Source of the DNA: Gnomoniopsis sp. IMI 355080
Taxonomy: Eukaryota > Ascomycota > Sordariomycetes > Diaporthales > Gnomoniaceae
DNA length: 64,000 bases
Assembly (NCBI GenBank): GCA_027946555.1
Contig: JAPEVC010000066.1
Coordinates: 1 to 64,000, forward strand
Direction of reading: 5' to 3'
A program made the translations under genes and the position numbers. Below, in pieces: positions 33,631-43,047 of the stretch (position 1 is its first letter; every line of letters starts with the position of its first letter). The notes under the pieces are model-generated. The model was not told the DNA's origin. It did no database searches and was given only the letters and a program-made list of their open reading frames with translations.

Positions 33631-35199
33631 TCATATGGCCATCACCCGATCCCCATGCCGCACCCATAACCACGCAATAAACACACCCATCACGCCCCCT
33701 AAAAGCACAAGGTTCGACACAATCGCATACAGCGCGTAATCTGGCGACGTCGACGAAAGCTTCATCGCGGGCCCCCGGCTCATGGGACAACCCATATCGC
33801 TCGCGCCGTCGAAGCTACCGTGTGGAGGCGCGTTGTTAAGGGCCATTCGGCTCCGACAGGGGATGTTGGCTGCCCCTTTCCTATTATCAAGTGGTCTCGC
33901 CAGATCGCTGCCATACCGGACGGTGCGGAAGCCCTCGTGCGGCACCACTGCGTCGCGTGCCAAGAGGTCGTCCTCTTTTTTCTCGTGCTGCGCGTAAACA
34001 CGTCCAGACTGAGCAGCTTCCTTACCGCCGCTCGAGCCGTCTGAGACCGACGATGGCCGAGACAACTTCGGATCCATTTCATTGGCATCATCCTGCTCCG
34101 TCAGCGCCGGCACCATCGCAGTAACAACATAGCTCCCACTAGACTTCCGCCGTGTGCGCAGCAGCCGCCCCTTGGCAATCGCGATGCTGTCCCGCAGCCG
34201 AGCCCCGACGCCCCCCATTGCTCGGTGCGCATAAGACGTGCCATGCGTCACTTTAGGCCCGTCAAAAACCTTGTCCAGCTGCGCAACCATACCTTCGAGG
34301 TGTTGGAATATGGACGCGGCTTCGGCGACGATTTCACCGCGTTCGGGTTCCGTGAGGAGCGCGTCAGCTTCGGCGAGGCGCGCTTTAAATTCGTTCTTGA
34401 GCATTTTGGCCTGCTGTCGTGGGTTGGCGCCGAGGGGTGGGTCAAAGTCTAAAAAGTCGAGCGGGAGGCGCCTCTCTGCACCCAATTCGTCGTCCTCATC
34501 CTCGTCCTGGCCCCCTCCCTGACGACTTCGCCGCATCCTCGAGTTTTCCGGCCTGCATTCCACTAACCCCGGCATAACAGGCGTGGGCGTTGCCTCCCAA
34601 AAGTCCCGGTCCAGATACATCAGCTCGGTGCGGATGTACGACCCGCCGCTCAGCAGCGCAAGGTAGAGCGTATAAGCGTACGCGAGAAGAAGATGGGGTT
34701 TTGCGTTCACGACATCACGAATGTGCAGCGTGAGCTTGCCCACCCGGCCAGACGTCCCTGCTGCTCGCAGCTGCTGTTCAAACACATGATCTGGCCAGCC
34801 CGTCATGGCTTGCACATCGGCCTTGACGCGCGGGGCGCGCAGCATCGTTGGACTATACGCCTCCTCGAGAACGCGGCGGGTGCGTGCTGTGATCTTGGGC
34901 GACTCATCTTGCTGCTGCTGCTGGTCCGGGCTGTTGAAGGGGAAGCTGTACGGAATTGGAGCGATCTCAGAGTGAATGCCGAGTAGATTCTGCCAGAGAG
35001 ACTCGAAGGCAACATAGACGGCGCCGATATGCAAGAGACCTGTGATATAGGCTGAGGGATTGTCTGTATGCGGCGGCACGGCGCGCGGCATGCGGCCGAG
35101 TATCAGCCGGTTAAGGGTAGTGTGGCTGGAGGCTATGGAGGCATTGATTTGGTGGGAGAGGGAAGCGGTTCTCCCTTCTTCTGAAGTAGTGGATGCCAT
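33631..35199 (-). CDS. heme-oxygenase-like protein with C-terminal membrane anchor
   Basis: Single exon of 522 residues, ATG at 35197-35199. The N-terminal helix SLSHQINASIASSHTTLNRL places a His (about 26) where heme oxygenases keep the proximal heme ligand. Further on, LYLALLSGGSYIR matches the distal-helix pattern Y-x-x-x-L-S-G-G of the family. The heme-oxygenase-like helical fold is about 300 residues here, interrupted by an acidic linker (DEDEDDELGAE). A Ser-rich disordered region follows, and residues about 485-512 form a membrane helix close to the C-terminus, as in tail-anchored ER enzymes such as yeast Hmx1. Many fungal relatives have uncertain activity, so heme degradation is likely but not certain. 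Confidence 0.75.
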   Translation of the reverse strand: MASTTSEEGRTASLSHQINASIASSHTTLNRLILGRMPRAVPPHTDNPSAYITGLLHIGAVYVAFESLWQNLLGIHSEIAPIPYSFPFNSPDQQQQQDESPKITARTRRVLEEAYSPTMLRAPRVKADVQAMTGWPDHVFEQQLRAAGTSGRVGKLTLHIRDVVNAKPHLLLAYAYTLYLALLSGGSYIRTELMYLDRDFWEATPTPVMPGLVECRPENSRMRRSRQGGGQDEDEDDELGAERRLPLDFLDFDPPLGANPRQQAKMLKNEFKARLAEADALLTEPERGEIVAEAASIFQHLEGMVAQLDKVFDGPKVTHGTSYAHRAMGGVGARLRDSIAIAKGRLLRTRRKSSGSYVVTAMVPALTEQDDANEMDPKLSRPSSVSDGSSGGKEAAQSGRVYAQHEKKEDDLLARDAVVPHEGFRTVRYGSDLARPLDNRKGAANIPCRSRMALNNAPPHGSFDGASDMGCPMSRGPAMKLSSTSPDYALYAIVSNLVLLGGVMGVFIAWLWVRHGDRVMAI

Positions 35200-37974
35200 A
35201 GGGCGCGCTGTGATCAGGTCTCAGACAGGTGGCTCGGCTTGAAGCCCCGGTTAGGTATGTGGGAGCTGAGAGAATGTCTCGGGCATTCATGAGAATTCGG
35301 CAGTAGTAGGACGTAGGGAAAACACGCAGCAGACAATGGATGAGCCGGTCACAGTCAAATGATCGGACTCGGTCTGACCAGTCACGAGGCAAACGACGTG
35401 GTCGGCCGATGAGTGGGTGATCCGGGCCAAATCTGTAGGACACAGCGTAGGTGATGATAGGTTGAGTGCGGGAGTGTGACGCGCACAGGATCGGATGAAG
35501 GTTGTCTAGGGTGAAAGCAATAATGCACAATAAGGGTACAGTGGCGTCGAAAGGCTGTAGGATGCAGATGAATCCAGAGGAGACATGAAGTGGCACGGTG
35601 ATAACGAAGATCCAATGAGAGCGGATCAAGTGATACACAGCAGAAAAGGACTTGTGCACTTATTTGACGTGAACCACAGGAAGGAGGGACACAAAACAAA
35701 AGCCCGCAATCGGAAGCGCAGAGAAGGGAACACGACGGAAGTGGCGAGTGACGATCCCGGGGCGAAGGAGTGAGTGTACGTCCGGAGTTTAATGTCGTCA
35801 GGCAAGATAGACACTCAGACTTAGACGGAGCCGCGGCTGGAGAAGGATAAATGAGAATAGAAAGAGTCGAGCGGTCTGGTCAGGGAAATCAGAACGGGAC
35901 GACGACATCCTATGAAATGAAGTGCCGCCGTTTGCAAGATTCTTGGAAAGATAAAACTAGTTCCTTTTAGTAAAGAGACAGCCGCCGTGTTGAGAATATT
36001 GATTTGCTGCGCGGCTCGGCTCTAACGCGCCGGACTCTTGTGTGCCTTTTTAAACCCGGCACGCATTGTGCTTTGCCGGTCTGGTAATTCATAACAGGAT
36101 AGAATTGCCTCTTTGAACGCGGGAAACTGTGGTCACGGTGTGGCCAACAATAACGCATTTCCGACCCAAATAGAATACTCACTCATGCGATGGCGGAGAA
36201 GAGAGTCCAGACAGTTCTAAAGGTCAAGTGGCGATGGAGATCGGCCAAGGAATTCAGACGGTCTGGGCCCACAATAGACCGTCGGAGAACAAGGACTTCC
36301 CCCGTCCATCCTTTTCGGCCCGGACCCACGTGTCAAGCATTCTCGGTCCACGATGCGGGCTCGCCCGCTCAAAGTTACCCTTCAGCTGGGACTCTGAAAA
36401 TCTTGATCAACTCTTTGCTGCGCCCTTTGTATGGCTGTACGGAGGATTTTTTTTAATTTCCCTTCCAAAAGCCTAATTTGGCTAATCCGAAGCTATCTGT
36501 TTTGCAGATGCATGTCATCCCCGAACCTCTCCACTTGGACACCCCGTGCACTGTAGGTATAGGGTAGTCCCCGGGAAACACAAAAAATGTGCCCGTGACC
36601 AAGTCTTGATGTTGTGGATATGGTCTCCGGAAGATGCCGGTACCATGCAACAGTCGCATGTCTGTCAGATGTCTGAAGCATAGTATATATCCAGGATTGC
36701 ACAGCATAATTACCTAGGTACGTTGTGGACGAACGGAATCATTCGGCCAGCCTACCAAATCCCACACGTAGAATGGGAAAGGAGTCAACTCTTTTCGTGG
36801 TATATCACTCCTGCAATCAAAGTTCTCAGCAGCCAGCAGCCAGCAGATCCACGGGAGATGAATCTGCTACCGTTTCTCCTACTTACAGATTTGGTCTACA
36901 CCTGGTTTTGAGTAAAGACCAACATCTACTGTAGTATGAAATTGCATCTTGCGTTGTGCTTCAATCTTGTGCAAAGTTTTGTGCTGATGCTCTGGTCCAT
37001 CCATATTGACAGACTTGAGGCCACGTACAACTGTTGGCAGCGCAGCGTATCAACGTGAACTACGCCAACTGCCCCGTACAAGATCATTCCAGATGCCTTT
37101 TTCTCGCGCTAGACAAACATCGATGAAAGCCTTTTACAAGGAAAAGCAGAAGCATTGCGCCGGTAGCTGTCCTATAGCATCGCAGAGATAGTCGAAAGAC
37201 AGACTGGGAAGTTAAAAAACCAGAGGGAAAGGAAGGAAGAGAAGAGAAGAAGAAGAAGAAAGAGAGCTCGCGCCTGGGGCATCATGGTATTGCGTTGGTG
37301 GTGTCACTTGATCAAGATCTAGATGGACTCAGTTTCGTTTCCGTGATAGCTTCTGAAGTAAAGTGTAGGCGAGTTGATACTTGTTTCGCGCTTCCGGACC
37401 AGCCCTCCACGAAGCTGATTTCCTATACCCGTTCCATCGCTACAATCGATAATTCAAATAAATAATCTCTACGGCCTAGTATATAGAATAAATAAGTATG
37501 CCAATCTGCTAGCCGTCCTAAAGTTTACGTAGGTCTATGGATAGCAGATTGAGTGGAACGTACATACTTATTTTTTAGATACTCACTCACATGCGCTTTT
37601 GTTCGTAGTAGCGAAACAGCTCGAGCTAATACATAACTCACGGGGAAGTGACTCACAAATCACATGCTAAACCAGTATGAATGCCATTGCGTCCCAACGC
37701 GATGATTCACCCTGACGCGCTTTCCTTTACTAGTAGCAAAACAACAAGCTAACGCTCAGTGGTTCATCAACAGACCAGCATAGGTTTCTATTTCTCCTGC
37801 CAGCCATGAGCCTGTCCTGCCATTCTCTCCCTCTTGATTTCTTCTACTCTCGTCTCAAACTCGAACCCGTGGTTGTCATCAGTCAAGTTCGGCTTCGGAA
37901 CGTCATTACCATCTTGATCGTATCAGACATCTAAGTTCAATACCACTTCTTTGAACTCTCTCAACACCATCAGC
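35200..37974. other. long divergent intergenic region
   Basis: About 2.8 kb upstream of both the heme-oxygenase-like gene (minus) and the uncharacterised gene at 37975 (plus). ORFs are short and unrecognised. Contents: TACCTAGGTA at 36711-36720, a GA-rich purine tract near 37220-37265 and an imperfect inverted repeat at 37491-37572. No protein gene is supported. Confidence 0.45.
37491..37572. repeat. imperfect inverted repeat with two matched arms
   Basis: Left arms AATAAGTATG (37491-37500) and CAATCTGCTA (37502-37511) are matched in inverted order by TAGCAGATTG (37542-37551) and CATACTTATT (37563-37572). The right side has 11 extra bases between its arms. It would fold into a bulged hairpin. 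It may be a miniature element or an RNA structure. Confidence 0.65.
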
Positions 37975-39470
37975 ATGTCTGCTTCTGGTACTCAGCCCGC
38001 CGAGGGACCATTGACCGCCGAGGAACAGCAGTTCCTTGAGCAGGCCGGTATCTTCAGAGGCACCCCTTCTGGTGGGAAGCGCAAAGTCAGCGCTATGTTG
38101 CTGAGCCCTCCAAATAGCAATTCTTCCGGCTCAGTGTCAAGCTCATCATCAGGGTCTATGAGCGCTTCTTTGCGTCTCAAGGGTTTCGTCAATCCTACCT
38201 CATCTACCAAGGAATCGAGTTGCCAGTCTACCAAGAAAGCGTCGCCGCACTGGAATTCATGGGATTCGCTCAAGCCACCGCGGAGGAGATCTACCAGAGA
38301 TGGGAGAGCCGCCCCGAGCACTACCCCTACTCTTTCTTGGACCACGCCGCCGGTCAATTTCAGAGCAGGAGCCAAGGGGACCTGTCCCACGCCGAATTCA
38401 TGGCCGTAAGTCAAAACTCTAAGAGTCGTCATCTCGCTTGACGAATTGTCTGAAGCAAATACTGATATGAGCAAACATAGAAGGTCGGGCTAAAGCAGGA
38501 GTTCCAAGAGGCCATTCTGGACCCACGCTTTGCCAGCATTTTCGAGACGGAAACCTTGAAGGTCTGGATCCAAGATACACTGGCATCCAGATACCAAACC
38601 ATCGGTTACTTGCAGCAACGTTGCCGCAACATGGCTTCGCGCGGAGGCGGCAGTAAAGGCCACCAGAAGAAAGAGTCCCGCCCAAGCTTGCCAACGGATT
38701 TGTCCGTCTTCGACAGGGGACAAGGTGGGCCATCAAACGTACCTGCACAAGATCCCAACGAGGGAGATGTGATGAGCATGTCGTCAATCGCAAAGGACCT
38801 CGAGTTCCCCGAGGACAACGTTCGCATCGGACCTCCCGCCCCAGCCCTCGACGACCATGATGTCCTGTACAAGGGATGCTCTGCCCATACTGCGGAGAAT
38901 ACGCCGTCTCTAATTGGGCCCGACGGCTCCATCGACCTTACAAGCCTCGACACACTCCCCGGTGGAGACTTCAATGCCCGCAAGCTCGCGTCCTACTGGA
39001 CACCCGAGGAAGCAACGGCAGAGTTGTACCGGGTCTACGCCGCCAGGCGAGACGCCTACGCCGAGACGTGGATCATCTCCATTCAGGTGCCCAAAGACCT
39101 CGTCGTGGCAACGCTCCCACTGCGCAAGACATCCTTGTGGTACTCTGACGACTGGAAGGAGTACGTGTGGCTCTGCCGAAAGAAGTCCGCACAGCTTCCG
39201 GGCAAATTCGACGAGTTGTCCAATGCACAGTTCATCCAAGGACACATTTGCTGCAAGCTGCCGCAGATGATTGCCAGTATCAAGCCAGACAATGTCCAGA
39301 CAACTATCAATGAGGACTTCTCCTTGCTCTATAAGGATACGAGTGGGCAATCGGCAAGGAGTACGCAATGGGTTCTTATTGGTGATGACACAATGGTGCA
39401 GTTGTCGAAGGCGGTGCGAGGCAAACTCCACATCGATATTCATGCGAGCTCGATGCATGAAGCAAAGTAA
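37975..39470 (+). CDS. uncharacterised fungal protein; exon structure near the start uncertain
   Basis: Well-supported coding parts are 38153-38405 and 38481-39470, joined by a 75-bp intron (GTAAGT...ACATAG). The first runs VYERFFASQGFRQ...YLIYQGIELPVYQE; the second ends with ICCKLPQMIASIKPDNVQ and STQWVLIGDDT before TAA. The ATG at 37975 opens another frame (MSASGTQPAEGPLTAEEQQF). Connecting the two needs a change of frame: a 56-bp intron from 38097 (weak donor GTTGCT) to the CAG at 38150-38152 would give 454 residues. Otherwise it is a frameshift. I recognise a fungal protein of unknown function with a conserved Trp-rich C-terminal domain (WKEYVWLCRKK). No signal peptide or membrane helix. 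Confidence 0.6.
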
Positions 39471-39973
39471 GCCAGGAGACAGCGGTTCAGCCGTATGGTC
39501 GAGGCCTCAGGTTTTTGTTGTGTGGTGTTTCTGTCTTTGCCAAAGAATTTTCTTTTTACACAGCTATTCATTCTAACAGCGTGGCCGGCGCCCGGCGGCT
39601 AGGTACTGGGACTGTGATCCTTAACGGCGGTGAGCGTGCCTAGTTAGGCCATAATAAACGATAGGCCTAATAAGCTAGTGGTGGATGTGAATACAATGCT
39701 ATTGTCCTCACTTAAGCCTGTACTAATCACCGAATGCGCAGAATATGCTGACGTAATAGAGAGAGTTAAAAAGATGCCCCCCAGCTACAGCGACCGTTTT
39801 GGCCTTGATCTTTCTTCTCTCAGGCCTTTATTCCGTCGTGTTCCGCTTGCGCATGGTCATGATCATCGTACAGTACAATATCCCCTATCCCTTGCGCCGG
39901 TTTTTGCTGCCGTTTCCAAGTATATACAGACATAGACAATGCCTAGGATTGCTTGATCCAATAAGTCATACAC
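39471..39973. other. convergent spacer, no gene seen
   Basis: Lies between the 3' ends of the uncharacterised gene and the Cdt2-like gene. It contains a short inverted TAGGCC motif near 39645-39670. Confidence 0.5.
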
Positions 39974-42313
39974 TCACTCACTCTCGTCCCACTCGCCCTC
40001 CTCGTCTCTATCCCAATCCTCTTCAACACTGGACCATCCAGATCCCCACCGCCGACCCTCAACCTCCCCACCAGTTCTTAAGTCCTTTGCCATTGCGCCT
40101 CCATCGTTATCGCGCCAGCAGCGGACCAGGTAATCGTCACTAACGGTCACCAAGCTCCCGTCCCGGCTCCACGCTAGTGCGCCCACTTCCTTATTGTGGC
40201 CTCTCACAAGCGGCGCGCCATAGCTCACATCGTTGACCGTGCGGATAATAGGAATATCATCTTTCACACCTGCACGCACAATCCCTGATACACTTCCTGT
40301 ACGCGAGAGTGTGGGACGCTTGGCTAACGGCGCCCGTGTGCGCGACAGATGCGACATGGTGAGCGTGGCGTCGGCACCCACGGCAAGCGCACTGGAGCGC
40401 ATAGCCTGGCTGAAGTACCTCTCATCAGTGGGGAAGACTACAGGGCTGCCATCGGCGCTGCCCACAGCTAACATCTCGCTCCGCCCGTCACGCGCAGGCC
40501 GCAGGGCTGATTTGACGTAAAAGCTAGTGGCATGAAAGTTGGCGTGGCGGAATCCGTATAGTGGACCGGGAAGTTGGTCCGCAGGCCCGTGACGTGGGCG
40601 TTTAACCTCGGAGCTTGCGGGTCCCAGCACCATGTGCGAGGTGGAGTAGGCGTAGACAGTATTGTCTTTGCATAGTGCGTACAGCCGCGTGGCGTCTGAG
40701 GATAGGCTGAGGGAGGAGATACCAAAGTGCCGCCAGGCCTGGTGCGCGGTTGGGGGTGCGGTGTAACCGAGGGGCGTGGGTGCACGGTGGTGTCGAGAGG
40801 TGTGAATGGCGCGGATATCCCACAGTTTGATAGACGCGTCGGCCTCGCACGCTGAGAGGAGCAGGTGTGAGCGCCCATCTGGTAGCCAGTGAATGGCAGT
40901 AACCGAGACGTCTGAGATGCGGCCGGGAACCTCACCGCGCGAGGCGATGTCAGGGTGGTCAGCGGTGGCAGTAGTAGTGAGGCCAACGGAACGAGTCTGG
41001 TGGCGCGGCATAGCATCGTGTGCGGCGAAAAAGGAGTTGACGGCACAACCGGAGGTTATGGACCGGGGCGCAGAGAAGCGGAGACCAGCGTCGCGTTCCG
41101 TGGCGAGGGTGTCGACAACGGGCCCGCCGTGGCAGCGCAAGTCCCAGATCTGGATGCTGCCGTCACGGCTGGAGGTGGCAAGAACGTTGCCTGCGCTGGA
41201 ACCGGGCTGGAAGCGCACTTGCTTCAGGCTGGCAGTGTGTTGGCTAAGTACGGAGATGGGTGTTTGGGTCATCATGTCGATCACCTTTCCGGTCTGGTCG
41301 CCGCTGGCGGTGGCGATACGGCTGTCGTCCTGCGAGAATGCCAGGTCTATGATGGCGTTGTTGTGCACGTGAAAGGACAGGTGTATTTTCTTGAACTTTG
41401 CTGTGGGAGACGTATCGAGGAGGCGTATCCGGCCCTCTTCGTCCCCAATGGCAACTAAGCTGTTGGTGTTGCATGCTGCAGCGCAGAAAGGAATACATCG
41501 CGGGTGGCCGTCGTGACTGGTGGTCAAGTGAATGTCCTTATGGGTCGAGCTGAAGTTGGCCGTCTCGGAACGCCAGTCCGAAGTGGGTGTGGTGAGAAAA
41601 GAACGACCTCCACGCGGCATGCCTCCAAGTTCGCGTTGTAGGAGTTGAGCGGCCATGCCTCGATGGGTAAGTTGTGTGAGGCGTCTTGGCGGCTCTAGGT
41701 TAGACACGTCGTCCTCGTCGTCTTCGTCGTCAGATTGATCGCACTCAAAGTCTGATATGTCTTCAATTCCTTGGCTACTGGTCGGCAGTGACTGAAGAGG
41801 GCTCAGCAAGACTGGGTTGGGCGGATTGATCGCATTGTCCTCGATATTTCGAGCACATGGCGAGGAGCTGAAGAGTGGTGGCGGCTTTAGAGGTGAAGAT
41901 GCTGGAGGAGTGTGGTGGCCGGTCTTTCGCCTCTTGGTCTGGCGCCGGGTTTCGTCGTCCTCATGACCAGCACGTTGAGGTACCCCAAGAGGCTGCTTCA
42001 GCGGGATGGGCGAGTCCTTGATGGGGCGTTGGCGTCTATTAATAGCCGAGCCGGTGATGGCCCCCAAAGCGCGAGTGGTGTCGCCAATGGTCCTCGAGCG
42101 GGTAGATCGGCGGGCAAAGAAGGCATTGAATTTCCTGGGTGTTATGGATGGTGGTTTCTTTTCTTTGTAAGACCGCCGCGGGGGAGACATGGACATCGGC
42201 GAGGCATGATGGTCTGTGACTGGCTCCGGGTCCAGGTCGTGGACAGTGATGGAGGGGTTGAGTCGTGGGCTCGATCGGACTGCAGGTTCTGCTGGGCCAT
42301 CTTCCACAGCCAT
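39974..42313 (-). CDS. Cdt2/DTL-like WD40 substrate receptor of the CRL4 ubiquitin ligase
   Basis: Single exon of 779 residues, ATG at 42311-42313. The N-terminal 250 residues are disordered and basic with an acidic cluster (about 190-205). WD40 repeats follow from about 285 to the end, including RIRLLD, TGKVIDM, SIQIWDLR (about 386-393), SIKLWDIR (about 494-501) and LVRCW near the C-terminus. The two WDxR motifs are the signature by which DWD proteins bind DDB1. Order of repeats and motifs fits Cdt2/DTL, which presents PCNA-bound Cdt1 and, in fission yeast, Spd1 for destruction in S phase. It should act in the nucleus. An acidic end (EEDWDRDEEGEWDESE) follows the propeller. Family assignment is by motif layout only. 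Confidence 0.75.
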   Translation of the reverse strand: MAVEDGPAEPAVRSSPRLNPSITVHDLDPEPVTDHHASPMSMSPPRRSYKEKKPPSITPRKFNAFFARRSTRSRTIGDTTRALGAITGSAINRRQRPIKDSPIPLKQPLGVPQRAGHEDDETRRQTKRRKTGHHTPPASSPLKPPPLFSSSPCARNIEDNAINPPNPVLLSPLQSLPTSSQGIEDISDFECDQSDDEDDEDDVSNLEPPRRLTQLTHRGMAAQLLQRELGGMPRGGRSFLTTPTSDWRSETANFSSTHKDIHLTTSHDGHPRCIPFCAAACNTNSLVAIGDEEGRIRLLDTSPTAKFKKIHLSFHVHNNAIIDLAFSQDDSRIATASGDQTGKVIDMMTQTPISVLSQHTASLKQVRFQPGSSAGNVLATSSRDGSIQIWDLRCHGGPVVDTLATERDAGLRFSAPRSITSGCAVNSFFAAHDAMPRHQTRSVGLTTTATADHPDIASRGEVPGRISDVSVTAIHWLPDGRSHLLLSACEADASIKLWDIRAIHTSRHHRAPTPLGYTAPPTAHQAWRHFGISSLSLSSDATRLYALCKDNTVYAYSTSHMVLGPASSEVKRPRHGPADQLPGPLYGFRHANFHATSFYVKSALRPARDGRSEMLAVGSADGSPVVFPTDERYFSQAMRSSALAVGADATLTMSHLSRTRAPLAKRPTLSRTGSVSGIVRAGVKDDIPIIRTVNDVSYGAPLVRGHNKEVGALAWSRDGSLVTVSDDYLVRCWRDNDGGAMAKDLRTGGEVEGRRWGSGWSSVEEDWDRDEEGEWDESE

Positions 42314-43047
42314 TGCCGAAGCTGCCTCTATGAGGCTACCTTAGCACTCGAATCTCGTTTGTTCCTTTTTTTGGCCAATTTGAATTCTGAGGCCGCAGAT
42401 GCTTGGATTTAAGTGGTAAAGAAGAGAGCTTGGAAGAAGCTTCTGTCCGATTGCCCTGCGGAGTTGTGGCTGAGGCAGAGGATGCTAAAAGGACGGACAT
42501 GCGAGGTGTTTGAGTGTCAGAACGCGAATGAAAACATTTCCGGTGACAGATCCAGAAAATTAGTGTGAGATGGGAGGAGAAATAGAGGCAGAGGACTCTT
42601 TTCTGAGAATGGTGGAGGCTGAGAGGGGAGAGTTGACAAAAGGTCTGAGCGAGGTATAAAATGCGGTCATTCTTGGGTAGGTGCACAATTCACGACGCGA
42701 CTTGGGAAAGAGGCGCCATGGACCTGCAGCACGCGTTCCCATCGTGTAAATGGAGCTGCGTCAGTGGATTGACAGGGAGCCAAGCTCGAGCAGTTGAGCC
42801 AATCACTTCGGCTGCTGCCGACCCGCTGTAAGAGGGCGAGACTGGGAAGCCCCCACTATACTCATCCCTGTGAAGATGCATAGGTACCTAGGTACTTTTC
42901 TTATCTTATCGCATTCGCAAAAAGTTTGGACTTCCCATTAGAGGGACTTTGCAAATTCCCACTCTGCGCTCTGCATCGCTAACCACTACCTAAGCAAACG
43001 CTGCGCGCCAACATTTTCGGACCGCCCACGCAGCGCACCCTTTCACT
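42314..43047. promoter_or_regulatory. shared divergent promoter, Cdt2-like gene and SPB1
   Basis: 734 bp separate the two start codons. The palindromic word AGGTACCTAGGTACT (about 42882-42896) lies about 150 bp upstream of the SPB1 ATG, in the expected core-promoter zone. A pyrimidine-rich leader precedes SPB1. Confidence 0.5.
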
